A DNA stretch of 64,000 nt. Source: Ifrita kowaldi. Lineage: Eukaryota; Chordata; Aves; Passeriformes; Cinclosomatidae. Positions 37,050 through 49,999 of the stretch are shown here, in pieces. Position 1 is the stretch's first letter. Every line of letters starts with the position of its first letter. The position numbers and the translations under genes are program-made. The stretch is from contig VZRS01009566.1 of NCBI GenBank assembly GCA_013398055.1, positions 1 through 64,000 of the forward strand, in the 5' to 3' direction. The notes beneath the pieces were generated by a model. The model was not told the origin of the DNA. It saw only the letters and a list, made by a program, of their open reading frames with translations, and made no database searches.

Positions 37050-37974
37050 TTGGTCAAGGTGGATTTGGTTGGGGAACACCCAGGCAAACTCAACATCCAC
37101 AGGTCCTGACAGGATATATCCATGAGTGCTGAGAGAGCTGGTGAACACCACAGTGAGGCCACTCACATCATCTTTGGAAAGTCATGGAGATCAAGAGAGG
37201 TGCCTGAGGACTGGAACAAAGAAAATGTCACCCTGGTCTTCGAGAGGGGCAAGAAGGAAGACTCAGGGAACTGCTGGCCAGCCAGCCTCACCTCAATCCC
37301 TGGTAAGGTTATGGGAAGGTTATAGAGTGCTTCATTCTGGAAGCCATGTCTATCCACAGGGATGACAAGAAGGTGATCAGGAGTAGTCAGCATGGATTCA
37401 CTGAAAGTAAATCATGCTTGACCTACCTGATGGCTTTCTATGATGAAATAATTATTTACCTGAATGCATGAGGGAAGAGGAGTGAGTATTGTCTACCTCA
37501 ACTTCAGCAAGGTTTTTGACAGTGTTCCTCGAAATATCCTTATAGACAAACTCAGGAAGTGTGGACTGGATGAGTGGACAGTGAGGTGGACTGAGAACTG
37601 GCTGAACAGCAGATCCCAGATGGCCACAATCGGTGGCACAGGGTCTGTTTGGAGGCCTGTCACGAGTGGTGTCCTGCAAGGTTCAATACCGGGCCCAGCA
37701 CTGTTTAACTTATTTATTAATAACTTGGACGAAGGAGCAGAGGCTTTCTCAGCAGCAAGTTCACTGACAACACAGAGCTGGGAGGACTGACCAATACCCC
37801 AGAGTGCTGTGAGCCCTCCAGAAGGATCCTGACAGGTCAGAGAGACGGGCAGAGAAGAACCATCTGAAATTCAGCAAAGGCAAATGCAGGTCCTACACCT
37901 GGGAATGAATAAACCCCTGCACCAGCACAGGCTGGGGGCTGACCTGCTGGGAAGCAGCCCTGTGGAGAAGGATC
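37050..37974 (+). mobile_element. CR1 LINE, long reverse transcriptase fragment
   Basis: The longest transposon remnant here. Translated blocks occur in CR1 ORF2 order across several frames: LRELVNTTVRPLTSSLESHG, REVPEDWNKENVTLVF, SLTSIPGKVMGRL, KKVIRSSQHGFTESKSCL, YLNFSKVFDSVPRNILIDKL, RKCGLDEWTVRW, GVLQGSIPGPALFN, then (other frame) LSSKFTDNTELGG, and finally QVLHLGMNKPLHQHRLGADL and EKDL. Frameshifts and stops separate them. The catalytic FADD motif reads FTDN, so the copy is dead. It ends abruptly after the EKDL block with no 3' UTR or octamer tail, and begins without the ORF2 N-terminal endonuclease. Its 37482-37822 part is nearly identical to the inverted copy at 26.8-27.1 kb. Confidence 0.95.
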
Positions 37975-37979
37975 TTCCG

Positions 37980-40900
37980 TTATGCATGTTGAAGGCATCC
38001 TCTGAGAATGGCAGGAGAGATATGAAGGGAAGAGTTTCAGTGGTCACAGATCCTGACATCTTTATGTTCAGGTGAGAGCTGCGAAATAAGCTTTGGGAAG
38101 CATGTTTTGAGATTTAAATGCCTAGCAGAATTAGGGCAAAAAAATCATATTCAACTGCTTTTGTGGATCCAACACGTAGAGCTTTGAAGGTATAAATGCA
38201 GCACACTTGGCAAATATGCTTGGCAATTAGTTATGCTCTTGAGGACCAGTTACATACAAGAAAAAGATCTACCATATTCTACATATTATAGGAATTTTAT
38301 GTATCCTGTATCTTTGGGATAAGCTTTTAGCATATGGAATCAAAACTCATGAGCATGAGGAAAACCAGTGGCTATCCACTCTGTCCTTTTCACAATACCA
38401 TTCTGTCAAGCATAAATTGGTCAGACATTTCAATTTATTTACTGTCCTTTCTCAGCTATAAACATTCAGAATGGTTTCAAACACTCAAACCTTGCCATAG
38501 CATCCACGATAATGAAAAATGCAGGTACTTTGCAAGCTGAACAGCATCTGGATTGTTCAGCAGCTTAAAGATATGTAGCAGAAATTAAAACTCGGTGAAG
38601 TAACCTTTGAAGGACAACATATTCCTCCTTTTAATATTTGTTGTTAACTCAGAGGCTTCAGGTTAATTATTTTGCTTCCAGCATATAAATCAACAGTTTG
38701 ACTTTGCTAGATGCACAGTTCTGTTCCTCTGAATCCTAGAAGCATACTGTTTACACAACTTAACCAGCAAATTAAAATTATCTTGTTCACAGAGGATCTG
38801 GTTCCCACAAAATATCCACACCCTTCCTTGCTCATGAATTATGGATGTCTGGAGTCTGTACCAGAAACTTGGCTGGGCTATGTAAAATCATTTTCTGGAG
38901 AGTGTGTTTTATTTTGAATGAAGCAAGCAGGCAAGGGGCCAGTAGGATTAAAATGGATTCTTTCTTTAAAACAACTCACAAAATACAGCAGCTTGTACCA
39001 TTTTGTTAGTGTCGCCTATTTCTTTCCAGATCCCTTTTCCAGGCTTTGACTGGTGCTCTCAAGAACACTCTGCATCTCTCAGGGCACATCAGAGAGTGGC
39101 TGCTGCCCAGGGCCAGTCGCCACCGGAGAGCCAGTGGACACGAGAACAAGGAGACTCTTATTGGAGCCCCAGCTGCCAAGTCACTGGGTCCATTATCCCA
39201 ACCCTAGCTTGAGGAAGGGACATCCATCTTTCTGCTCACTCAGCTTAAGGGAAATAATTCCTCCAGGTATAATTTGGAAATTCTGTGAAGCTTTAATTCT
39301 CTGAAATCATAAAAAAGAGCTCTCAGATTCCCTGATGAAAAAGGGAATGCTCTGTATCTATCTAATATTATGTTGCATTCAAAGCTCTCTGAATTTATTT
39401 GGACAGTATTAACAGAAGTTTATTGAATACAGGCAAAATAATAAATGAACCACATCCACAAGAGCTGGGATAACATGAGGTACTCTGGCAGTGCCAAGAA
39501 CTGTCCTGCTTGACCAAGCACAATGCAGTTACCTACTCCACTCCCAGCAAATCTACCTGTGTGATCTCCTTTAAGTCACTGCAACATTTTTCTCCTTGTT
39601 GAATTTGACACAAAACAGAGAAACCAGACAAACCTGAAACAAGAGATATGGACCTCCTTTGCTGAAGAAGAGGTACCCTGACAGTAACAAACAAACTTAA
39701 CTTTAGTGTCATGAAATATACCAGAATATTGTACAAAATACTTCTTGGTGCAATGAAATTAAAGCTGCCAAATCATTTAGCAATGACCTCTGACAGCAGA
39801 AATCAAGTCTGTGTCTTAAACTCCTGCCACAATTACAGTTTCAATGTCAGTTGTCTGTCTGCAGTCATACCTGGAGAGCCCTGGATCCTGCCCTATGCCT
39901 GTGTCAGCAGAGCTGAAGTGTTTCTGAGTTCAAGCAATACCCACCCCTAAAGGCCCATGAAAGTACTTGCTCTTACCCAGTGCCCTTGGGTCCTCATCAT
40001 ACAGGAACCCCTTCCAAGGCCACTGCCCTGAAAGAATACATCATCCTTTTGCTATCTGACCTGCAGAGAGCCAAGAAATGGCCTCTCCCACAATGAAAAA
40101 TCTTTCCTGCCTCATGACACCCTCATTACAAAAGTGGCCTTGCCACCTCTTTAATCATTACTCCTTTTTTTCTTATTTTGTCTTGCCATGTTCACTGCTT
40201 ACTAGTTTGCTCAGCTCAAGGACTTTGACTTTTTGTCAGCACCATAGGGACTAACCCTTGCAGAGCACCCTGAGCTGTGGGAACAAGTGCTCACCCCATG
40301 CCAGCCCCTGTCCCAAAACTGCCTCTTCCCTGTGCCACATTTCACAGCTGAGGCTGGGATGGACAGAGGTGAGCCCTTCTAGGTTAGGACAAACAATACT
40401 GAAAGTGAGGGAGAAAAAGGGTAAAAAACACACAAGAGCCCTGTAGCTGCAATTGGCAGCTGTGTAGTTAGGAGGACTTATAGGGCTCCAGAAAGAAAGC
40501 ATTTCTCTGTGCACTTTCCAAGACTTGCTTTGAAAAGATGCCAGGCAGGGCTCTTCAGAGCTAAGTGCAAGAAGTAAGCATGATGGTGACATCTTTAAAA
40601 CTGGCCAGCTACCAATGGGCTTTTACAGGGCCAGACTGATAAGGCTGGCAGAAGATTATTTTCTTTGTTGTTGTGAAATCACATAGTCCTAGTTCTTACA
40701 GCTGTGTAGGTATTTATCCAAGAACACGAGCTAAAGAAATACCTATGTCACTGAGACAAGAGCAACCTTCATAATTTATATGAGAAGGCTGACATTCGGG
40801 CATTAAGGAAAAAAAATATTCTTGACATTTGCCATTTTTAAATCACCTCTGGGCAGGATATCCAGTCAGACATTGCCACAGTCCAATTAACCAGACAAGA

Positions 40901-42830
40901 GGAGGGACAACAGTTAACATTCAAAAATACACAATCCTCCCCCTTCCCTTGCCTGAAAATAAAAAATAATTAGAGTAGGATTATACATTTGTTATCATGT
41001 CTATTAATAATCAGCCCAAGGGCATGGAGAAGAGACCTTTTGACAAAGCAGAAATTAGTAAGAAATAGCTTAGGGAGATCTGCTTAGAGTAGATTAGAAT
41101 TGTCGTTGAAAACGTTTCCCCCTCCTCAGAAAATGCTTGGAGTTGCAGTATCATATTAGGGGAAAATACTACAAAGGCTGCCAAAAAAGCATCAGAAGAA
41201 AATTAATGTAAGAGGAAAGGCTGAAGCTTGATGGTGTTCCAAAGATTACTGGCTTAATTCTCAGAATTTCTCTAGTCCAGCTTTTGTACTATCAGCAAAA
41301 GGTCCAAAGTTAAAATAAAGTATGTGTGTTCTATTTCTACTTTCTGATACTACTGAAGTGGATGTAGCAATTTATTTCCTACATGTGGTACTTTCTTTGG
41401 CTTGTAAGGGAACCAACACAGAGATCCACTGTATTGCAAAAAAAGAGCTGTATTTTGGTGCCAAAAAGGGCCACGTCTCTGACGTCTGCTATTTCTGATC
41501 TGAGTGACAATGAAAATTGTTTTCGTGTGCAAGACAGAAGGGTCATCTTGGAGCTTGTGGAAGTTAATTGTGCTTCAAATCAGAGGGAAGAAGGAAAGGA
41601 CTATTTCTGAAAATGAGTAAACACAAAAAATACAAATGTACTAAAAATTGTCACCCAGCCACTAGAGTGAGAACTGGGAGTCAGGGGTGTTCAGTGCTTC
41701 AAACAAGTGAGAAATGGAGCCAGGGAGGGAGGGGAAGAGCAGGGAAACACTTCTTTCGGTGACAAATTCCATCCTACAGGTATGTAAATATCTCCAGACA
41801 AGAGGAAGAAGATCTGCCCAAGAAGACAAACAGTAGGACGCTAATGAATTTATGCATTTTCCTGGTGTAGTTCCACTGCTGCATATCCTGTTTCCTTCTG
41901 GTCAGTTAAGTACGTAAAAAACCAAACCAAGCAAAGTGAAATTCACTAGTGCCTTTTGTACTTCGAAGTGGAAAGAGAGGAAACAGAGAAAAATAATGCT
42001 GGTTCCAAGGGCACACACTAAATCAATTTCTGTCAAAAAATGGAGGCTTGTAAGGTTCTATTAATGAAATAAATTCTCTGTGTATGACAAAAACTTCCTA
42101 ACTTAAAGCTTTCACTGATAGAAGTAGGTACATTCTCCCATGTACATTAAAGCCATCAGAAGCAGTTTTGTAATCACAACACTTCAGCCATTGCTTCCTG
42201 TCCAAGCACAGTGTAATCAGGAGAGGGAAGTGCTCCTGCCCATAATAACTTAGAAGCCCTTACTATGAAGTAGAGCAGTGGTTTTTCCCCCAGATGAAAG
42301 ACTCAAAAGCAGAACCATTTTTCCTATGCTATTTAATGAGATAAGATGAACCTGAAGTGAAATCTTTGCCTTAGAAGAAGACCCTAAAAAATAATATTTG
42401 CATGCAATTGCACATGGTAAGATCATTCTTAAAAACACAAGACTTAAGTGCATTACAGAAATCATTAACATGAAGAAGGGAAAGGTGGGTCATCTTTAGT
42501 ATCTGCAGTGTGAAATTCTGTGTTTTTTCCTGTGTCTGTGGAATTTAACAAATATTACCACTCAAGATTTGTAAGATTTGTTTTAGCAGAGCAGTCAGGA
42601 AAGTCTTTCTCTTTCTACCTGCTCTCCAAGCTCCTGTGGTAAAACAAACCATTCCTTTCTCAATCTGTCTGCATGGTTCCTCATTATTAATTGTATTTCC
42701 CAAGCTTCAGGAGTGTCTTCATTAACCTTAGGAAGTCTTGTTTTCAAACTCCAAATGTGGTTTCTTCTCTGATCCTTCTTACATCCCCCTCTTTAAAATG
42801 AAAGGCTCCCATTCATAGTTACCCTTTCTT
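37980..42830. other. Unique non-coding sequence
   Basis: No gene or repeat recognised over this 4.9 kb stretch. Open frames are at most 113 codons and show no domain. Confidence 0.5.
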
Positions 42831-42834
42831 TCCT

Positions 42835-43195
42835 TCTCTTTTGCCAGTTTTCAGTCCAATATGCTCATTGTCCTTCTATTCCATGACTTCAGACCTTAGA
42901 CATTTTAACCAACAGTGGAGAATGTTGTCAAATGCTTTCTGAAAAACGGAGTCTATAATATCCTTTCCCCTTCCTTACCAGGGCAGTAATTTCCTCAAAG
43001 AATTCCAACAAATTAGTTAGGCATGATCTCCTTTCCCTGAATTGATGTTAGCTGTCTTTAATCAAGCTCTGCTTTTCCAAGTGTTCCCTATTTGATTCCT
43101 TAAAGTGTTTCAGAGTCTTTTCCCTTCAGTGAAGTTAAATTGACAAGTCTGATTTTTCCCAGTGTTTGGGGAAGCTGTTTCCTTTTTTTCCTTAA
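42835..43195 (-). mobile_element. Ancient CR1/L3-like LINE fragment
   Basis: Antisense reading follows the order of old amniote CR1/L3 reverse transcriptase sequence: 'agttttcagtccaatatgct', 'tgttgtcaaatgctttctga', 'ttcctcaaagaattccaaca', 'aattagttaggcatgatctc', 'cctgaattgatgttagctgt', 'ttcagagtcttttcccttca', 'aagttaaattgacaagtctg' and 'atttttcccagtgtttgggg'. The motif 'ggcatga' followed by 'ctgaattgatgtt' is the counterpart of 'ggcatgacttg...ataaatccatgctg' in better copies. Much more diverged than the other CR1 copies in this window, so a far older insertion. Family name beyond CR1/L3 is uncertain. Confidence 0.65.
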
Positions 43196-43364
43196 GAAAA
43201 AATTATGAGAAATAAATTTCAAGTAATTTCTAGCCTCCCATCTAGAGACACTTATTCCACTGGATCCTTAAGCACCATTTTTGCTGTCAAGAAAGGGGAT
43301 GCATACTAAGAAGACAAGGATGAGAATGAAGAAACACAACACTACAGATGACAACTTCGTGTAA

Positions 43365-43940
43365 TCAGATGGTATATTTTGAAAGCTGGAAACCAGATAA
43401 TAACAAGTACTTCTGATGAAGCCTAAGATTTGCATGGATCAAACTCTTGTCCAGTTCCTCCTGCAGGCAAGCAACAACTGGGACCCATATAACCCTGCAG
43501 CACTTCCTCATGGACCTCGCTGTGGAACATCTGCTGAAATGTGGCATGGTTTGTGTTGAAGTCTTTGGTGTGTGTACTTAAGGGGCTTTCCGGGCTTCCC
43601 CCTGAGGTCATCCTTCACTTCAAGCATGAGTAAATTGGGAAGGGGAATGCGAGAGATTAGTCCATCAGTCTGCATGTCCTCCTGTACACGCGAATGATGT
43701 GCATGACCTGGCTTCATGACAGCGCAAACCTCTCTGCACACGCTGCTGAGTGCAACTGCATCTGTGTCGAAGGCAATTATTTGCCATGCAGTGCCATAGC
43801 CTGTCTCTTGCTCTTGGTGGATATTTGCTGGCCATATCCAGTAACCTCTGACTGCACTTGGGACAAGCCATGAGGGGCAGGCAGATCGCAGTGAGGTGGG
43901 AAGCTGTAACCCAGCCTCGCCTGCAGTGCCTCAGGACAGG
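43365..43940 (-). pseudogene. Possible decayed coding segment, family unknown
   Basis: On the minus strand a frame without stops runs from about 43936 to 43508, close to 142 codons. It includes blocks such as RGYWIWPANIHQEQETGYG, AWQIIAFDTDAVALSSV and LPNLLMLEVKDDL. Directly after its stop, neighbouring frames stay open and protein-like (EVHEEVLQGYMGP in one, QEELDKSLIHANLRLHQKYL in another), as expected for a frameshifted remnant. CpG density is above the surroundings. I do not recognise a family, the frame has no convincing start codon, and 142 codons is near chance length. A decayed DNA transposon or retroposed exon would fit. Confidence 0.18.
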
Positions 43941-46900
43941 GCAGCCTGGGAGCCTGGCACAGGGCGCTTACCATACCCCACTGCTGTCACGCCTGGGTTT
44001 GGCCTTTTTTGTGGGTGGGTTTCACTGTAATCTTTCCATAAATCACCCCTTTCTTCAGATGCAAGCTTCATTCCCACTATCCTCTAGGGACAGAGACAGA
44101 GGACAGACAAGAGGAGAGCTGCCTCAGGGAAGGGGACAAAGGCATGATCACGCAGGATGGCCTTGCACCTGGCCATTGCACCTGGTCTCATGAAGTAACA
44201 CCTAATCGCATCTGAGAAAAAAAAGAAGTTTTCACCACTATCACTGGTAGGAAAAAGGAAATAAAAAACATCAAAGAAAATAAGGAGGTTCTGCCTCTTT
44301 GAAGTATATGAGAGTCACTCAAAGTTACAGCAATAAGCACATCACAAGAAACTTTACATTTTGATACAAAGTTGGCTTGTATGCACTATGCATTTCTTGG
44401 ATTCTCATCTCTGCAACTGATACTGTATTGATCTAAGATTAGAAATAAGAAATCCCTGTGTCAGTAGGTTTCTGTCCAGAGTGAAGGTGACTGCTGGATC
44501 CTCCTCATTTCAAACACAGATTGTTAACACAGACTGTTCTGGGAACGCATAATTTACTGCTTGAAGGGAAAGGAGATTCTAGAGGCTGCAGAATCTCTCA
44601 CAGGTAAGGAATACACATTTTAAAAGAGAGCAGAATCCGTCATTAATTGTGCTTTAAACACTGGATAGCCCTCAAAGCTGTTTCTTTATGCTTAAAAGAA
44701 CAATATCCACTTCCTACTTTTGAGTCTCCACTTATTTCATTCTTGCCACTAAGCACCATTCTCAAAGCATCAGAGTTCTGGAAAGGGAGTTTCATAAACT
44801 CTCTCTTAAACCCTTCTCCCTCTTTTAAAAAAAACAACTCCCCCATTAAAGAAACCCAACCAAACAAAAACCAAAACCAGATAGGTTGTTTGCTTCTGTT
44901 ACTCCTACACTAAAAGTATTCAGAACCTCATCTCTCTGCTGTTCTGATTTTCTTTCTTCCTGTTTCCAGATTTCATGACCCATCCAATTGTCCTTGTGCT
45001 AAAATTTCCCTTTGACTTCAGTATATCTTTCTGTTTCCTGAAAGGTCTCCTCTCTTTTTGCCTTTCTTCTTCCTTTCTCATTTCTGATGTCTGCTTTACA
45101 AAGTCTTATCTCGCTCATGACAGCTTGTCTAAAAAAATATTGTGGATGGATTAGGCACCAAGTTTGTTCCACTAAGCTGAAAGTCTTTTAGAGTTTTGAC
45201 TTCAGGAGGAAAGTGACTCAGACAGATCTGCTAAACTGCAGGTAACTGACCTTAGCTTGTGGCATATCTCAGGTAAATCGTGTCACTTTGAAACACAGCA
45301 GAAGGGATTAAAACTAATATTTGAGACAGGAGCATAAGCATGGTGATTCGGTTGTGTTGCTTAGACTTGTTCTGGAACAAAATACAGCAGACATCCCAGC
45401 TTCTGTAAATCTTACTCCATTTTCTGGGTTTGTTTTTTGCAGAACTGATGAGAATTAATGGTCTGTAAAAGGCAGCAGACACTCCTACTTTACGAAGCAG
45501 CTCCCGGGGCTAGTACAGGATCTGGCAAAATGGTGAGGGTGTCAGCCCAACACTGAAAAGTTGCTGTTACAGTCAGAGAAGAGGGAAAACAGTGGAGTGG
45601 GAGCCTCAAATGCCAGCCCACAGGTTAAAGCATGGTACCCTTCCCTGCCCTGGCTGGAGAACTGAGCACACAAGGATGAGCTGGAGGAAGCTGCCAGCAG
45701 AAAGTGAGTTTCATAGCATTACTCAGAAAGCCAAATCATATTAATCTTATCATTAATTCCTGCAATGCTAATGAAAGATAGCCTTGCAAGACTGGTGAAA
45801 GGAAAAAACAGGGACAATTTTAAAAAATATATTTATAAACTAATTGGGAAGTACATTGTGCATGGTTTTATGCAGCAGTCAGATGATCTCCTCCTTTTAT
45901 AACCAGCAGCTTTTCACCACAGTGGACACACTGTCTCCAAGGATGTCCAGTGCAGTGTAGAACCCAACAGAGGAGCAGAAAGAGCAGGCACACTTAATCC
46001 CTGACATTTCAGTCCCATGACAGCCCAAGCATGCAGCAGTAACTCCATTATTAAATCTCAGCCCAACTCAGAGAGCGTTTCCAGACCTTCTCCAAAACCA
46101 ATAAAACACTATTTTTAAAAAGCCAGGAATGCTGGTGTTTTGATGGAACATTAAAAGACACATTCTATTGCTACAATTTTATCATTTACCTATGTTACTA
46201 AGACTTACAGCAGCTTCTTCCTATTATCAGGTTTAACATTTTTGATAGATTTCTAATTGACCTGACATCACTGCACCTGAAAATGTATTCTTGCTACATA
46301 TCTAGTATCTTATGAAGTTCCACATAAAAATACTGTGATTTGGCTGATTTAAAATAGTTCGAGTTTGCCTTGAAAATAGGCCTTCAGTTAAAGATGCACC
46401 TTCTTTCTCAATTCCTATTCCCAGCTTCCTTTTTTTGGCTAGCTTTCCTATGCTGACTGCTAGGCTGGCCCTCAGCAGACCACCCCACACCACTCACCCT
46501 TAGACCTCCACGTGAGTGCAGATGCTGATTTTGTCTTTTCAATTCCTGCTGTGCCCCTTGTCCTGACTCAGCATCCTGGTGAGAGCAACGTGATTACTGC
46601 TACCATTGTCACTCACTCAGCTGGCGAGGTTCCTCGCCGTGGTTACTTGCCTGTGGTAGCTTCAAAGACCATCAGCATCACCTCCCTGGGGTTTACCAGA
46701 TGCAGGTTAGCAGTTGCCTGCTTTGTACTACATGCCCATTGCAAAAGGACTTATGGAAGAAAACCACAAAGAAATGAACTGTAAGTGCATCCCATCATCC
46801 TCCTACGGTGGGCCCAGAAGTCACAGTGTTATGAGCCTGCCTCAGTGAGAAGTGATTTCTTAGCTGACATTTGGGCATGTGGAAGGCTAATAAATGCTGC

Positions 46901-47137
46901 TTTTCAGCCAGCTAATCAAAATCAGTTGTGGTTTAGTTCTAGCCTTCACCTCCACATGCACTAAGGAAAAATGTCACTGTACTGTCCATTGAAGTCGTCT
47001 GCATTTTTTTCATGTCCAGTCAACTCTTGATGATATTCTCAATAGACTAATACAGAACATATGTAAATTGGAGTGTAAGAACATATATAGTATATTTACC
47101 TTTGAAAAACGAAGTTATGATGAGGAATGAACATCAA

Positions 47138-47165
47138 GGGGGACGGGGATGGGGAGATGGCTGGG
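47138..47165 (+). other. G-rich run, weak quadruplex candidate
   Basis: Runs of G5, G4, G4 and G3 are separated by loops of 2, 2 and 8 bases. The last loop is one base longer than the usual limit. Confidence 0.45.
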
Positions 47166-49244
47166 AATATTTCATCAGGGCACAGCTAATCTCCAATCTG
47201 GAGGCGCTGTTCCCGGGTGATCAAGAGCTGACTGAGTTTCAATCACAAACGTGGCTCCTTTCTTTTCTGCTTTAAACCAAAGTGAGCTTGAATTCTCTGG
47301 GCTAATCTACATCTTTTTCTCATTGCAGGACTTGGCACTATTCAGTAGAAATAGCATGCTTTCCTCAAGGAACTGCAAAGAGTAATGAAGGCTGAGGCTT
47401 TTTGAATCGTGCCTGAGATGCATTAGCAAAGCTGTGGGGCACTTCCCGCAGCACCTGCCTGGGCTGTTCCTGGCAGCACTGGGAGCTGATGGGTTTTCCC
47501 TTTCCAGATCTCCAGATGAAAACTACTTTTAAAGAGGCAGCTCCTATTGCATGCTTGATTTTGACAAGTAAAGGCTGATGCTTAGCTGGGAAGAGAAATC
47601 ATCCATTCCTTTTCATCGTGACCTCTTTACCTTAGCTTCACTCCACATCTGGTCCTCTTACCCTGTGCTGCTGCCTCTGATACACCCTTTCTTCTTTCCT
47701 TTTTTCTCCCTTTGTAACTTATCCCCCTCTTATGTTACCACCTTTCAAAATCATAATAGCTTAACATGATGTTTCCTGCTATCATTCCTTCCCCACCTCC
47801 TCACCTGTGGTCCTGGCTGCAGCCATAAGCTCTTTGGGAAATGGGCTTCCTCTGCCTCCTTTCTGCATCTGCTGGATGGGGGCCCCAGGCCTGGTTGCTC
47901 TGCAGGCTAATAAACATGAATGAAAGTAGTGATAACAAGCAGCAACTCTGCTCCTCAACTAATCAGTTCCTACTGATACGTTGAGTACTTTTTTCTTAGA
48001 AATTGCATATCCAATAGCAGAAAATGGGAATGAATCTGTAATTTTATGTGTTGTCAGTTCAAAGGACAATAATCACCTCACCTGAGTTATGCTGCTGACC
48101 TGACACAAAATGAATTTGGAATTCAAGTCACGGGAATACATTTTTCAATAATCATTTGAAGATGGAATTCCTGAAGAAATTAGTGAAATTTTTTGCATAA
48201 GAATCAGTAACAAGAAAGTCCTGAACTGCACCTTAAGAGTTCACAAGTCAAAAAAGTACTGAACTTCATCCAGCAAAAATTCGTAGTGAATTGTTCGCAC
48301 AGCTGTGGTCTACTTGCAAGGGAAGTTCAGGGGGTCTAATAATCCCTCTTCATGCAGAATATTTTGTTACATGGGGAAAATAGTAATTCAGAGGATTCTC
48401 AATTTTTCTCCTTTAATAAATTAAGAAACTGTTTGATTTTGGCATTTGCAGGGAAAACACTTCTTTTTCTTCACCGCTGTGAACTATCTCAGAATAGATT
48501 TTTTTTTTTAAGGAAATTACTAGCATGGCTGCCATTAAACAATCAGCATTAGTCCAGTAATTACCACACAGTCCCAAATGATGTAGTACAGGAAAATATA
48601 TTTATCCCAGAGATAGTGTGTGGTAACTTATGGTAAAATTTGCTTCTTTAGAAGCAGCCACCACAACTCCATCTGTTTTAGCTAAAATAACTGTCCAAGT
48701 GACCCCAATTTCAACTTTATGAGGCTCATACTAATAGGGAACTGAAGAAAATGAGACAGAGTTTAGCTTCATGTCACTACTCACATTTTCAAGCTCTTTA
48801 TCAAGTATCTCTTAAAAGTGTCCTGTATGCTAGAGCTCCAAACGTCTGTCTGCAAGTGATGGACTCATCTTTAAAGAAACAGATCCACTTAATGTGTCGA
48901 GCTACAAACATGAGCCTATTGGTGCATATGAACTAACATGTCACCCTGTGATTGATGTTTCCCTATTACTCTGCCAAAATACATTAAGTTAAGCTCCTTT
49001 TCATCTCCACAAAGAGTAGGGACTACAGACGGCCCTCATTTGTAATCCTCAGGAACTAGCACAACCAAGCAATGCGAGAGGGTGTCGGTACCCATTGCCC
49101 GCCTGAAACGGATTAGGCAGATTTCAGTATGGAGCAGCGTTACAGGAACAAAGTAACACAGCAAGAAATAATGGAAAGGAAGGGGTGCTGACAGTGGCTG
49201 CAGGCATTAGCGAGCTATGCAAATGACAATACTCTCTGAGCGGA

Positions 49245-49995
49245 CAATCACAGAATCACATTGTCACAGAATCACAGAACGGGTAAAGCTGGAAGGGACC
49301 GGGTTCGGCCCCCCCTGCTCAAGTGGGGTCATCCTAGAACACATGGCACAGGACTGCATCCAGACAGTTCTTGAATATCTCCAGTGAGGGAGACTCCGCA
49401 ACTTCTCTGGGTGACCTGTTCCAGGGCTCAGTCACCAGCAATGTAAAGAAGTCCCTCCTTGTGTTCAGGTGGAACTTCTGGAACTTACTGTGCATCAGTT
49501 TCTGCCCATTGCCTCTTGTCCTATTGCTGGGCACCACCAAGGAGAGCCCGGATCTATTCCACTGACACCCTCCCGTCAGATAATTACAGATATTGATGAC
49601 GTCCCTTCTCAGTTGTCTCTTCTCGATGATTAACATGCCCAGTTCCCCCAGCCTGTCCTCATAAGAGAGATTCTCCAGTCCCTCGATCATCTTTGTTGCC
49701 CTCTGCTGGACCTGCTCCAGGAGCTCCATGTCTCTCTTGTACTGAGGAGCTCAGAACTGGACACAGCACTCCAGATACGGCCTCAACAGGGTTGAGTAGA
49801 GGGGCAGGATCACCTCCCTTGACCTGCTGGGAATGCCCTTCCTAATGCACCCCAGGATACCATTATCCTTCTTGATGAGAAGGGTACTCTGCTGGCTCAT
49901 GGACAACTTGTCCACCACGCCTTCCAGGTCTTTCTCTGCAGATCTGCTTTCTCAGCAGGTCACCCCCAGCCTGTGCATGAGATTATTCAGATTCA
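49245..49995 (-). mobile_element. CR1 LINE, 3' half with octamer tail, best preserved copy
   Basis: At the low-coordinate end 'cacagaatcac...cacagaatcacagaac' is the CR1 octamer tail in antisense. In minus sense an uninterrupted 131-codon frame (49729-49334) reads through the ORF2 C-terminus: LLEQVQQRATKMIEGLENLS, YEDRLGELGMLI, NRTRGNGQKL, DFFTLLVTEPWNRSPREVA and SLEIFKNCLDAVL, which are characteristic CR1 blocks. Upstream sequence continues as CR1 to about 49995 ('cagcctgtgcatgagattat') and then becomes unrecognisable, the usual 5' truncation. The open frame and intact tail suggest it is among the younger insertions in the window. Confidence 0.96.
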
Positions 49996-49999
49996 GTGA

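Larger units (their letters stand above)
43200..49240. other. Mostly unique non-coding sequence
   Basis: No gene firmly recognised. It contains a CpG-enriched segment at 43.4-44.0 kb with a suspicious minus-strand frame (separate entry), a low-complexity A/C-rich run at about 44826-44880, and a G-rich run at 47138-47165. Confidence 0.45.

Noticed and set aside
37464..37790. Possible functional reverse transcriptase gene
   Set aside because: The FADD catalytic motif is changed to FTDN, the frame slips before it, and the element lacks both ends. It is a dead CR1 fragment.
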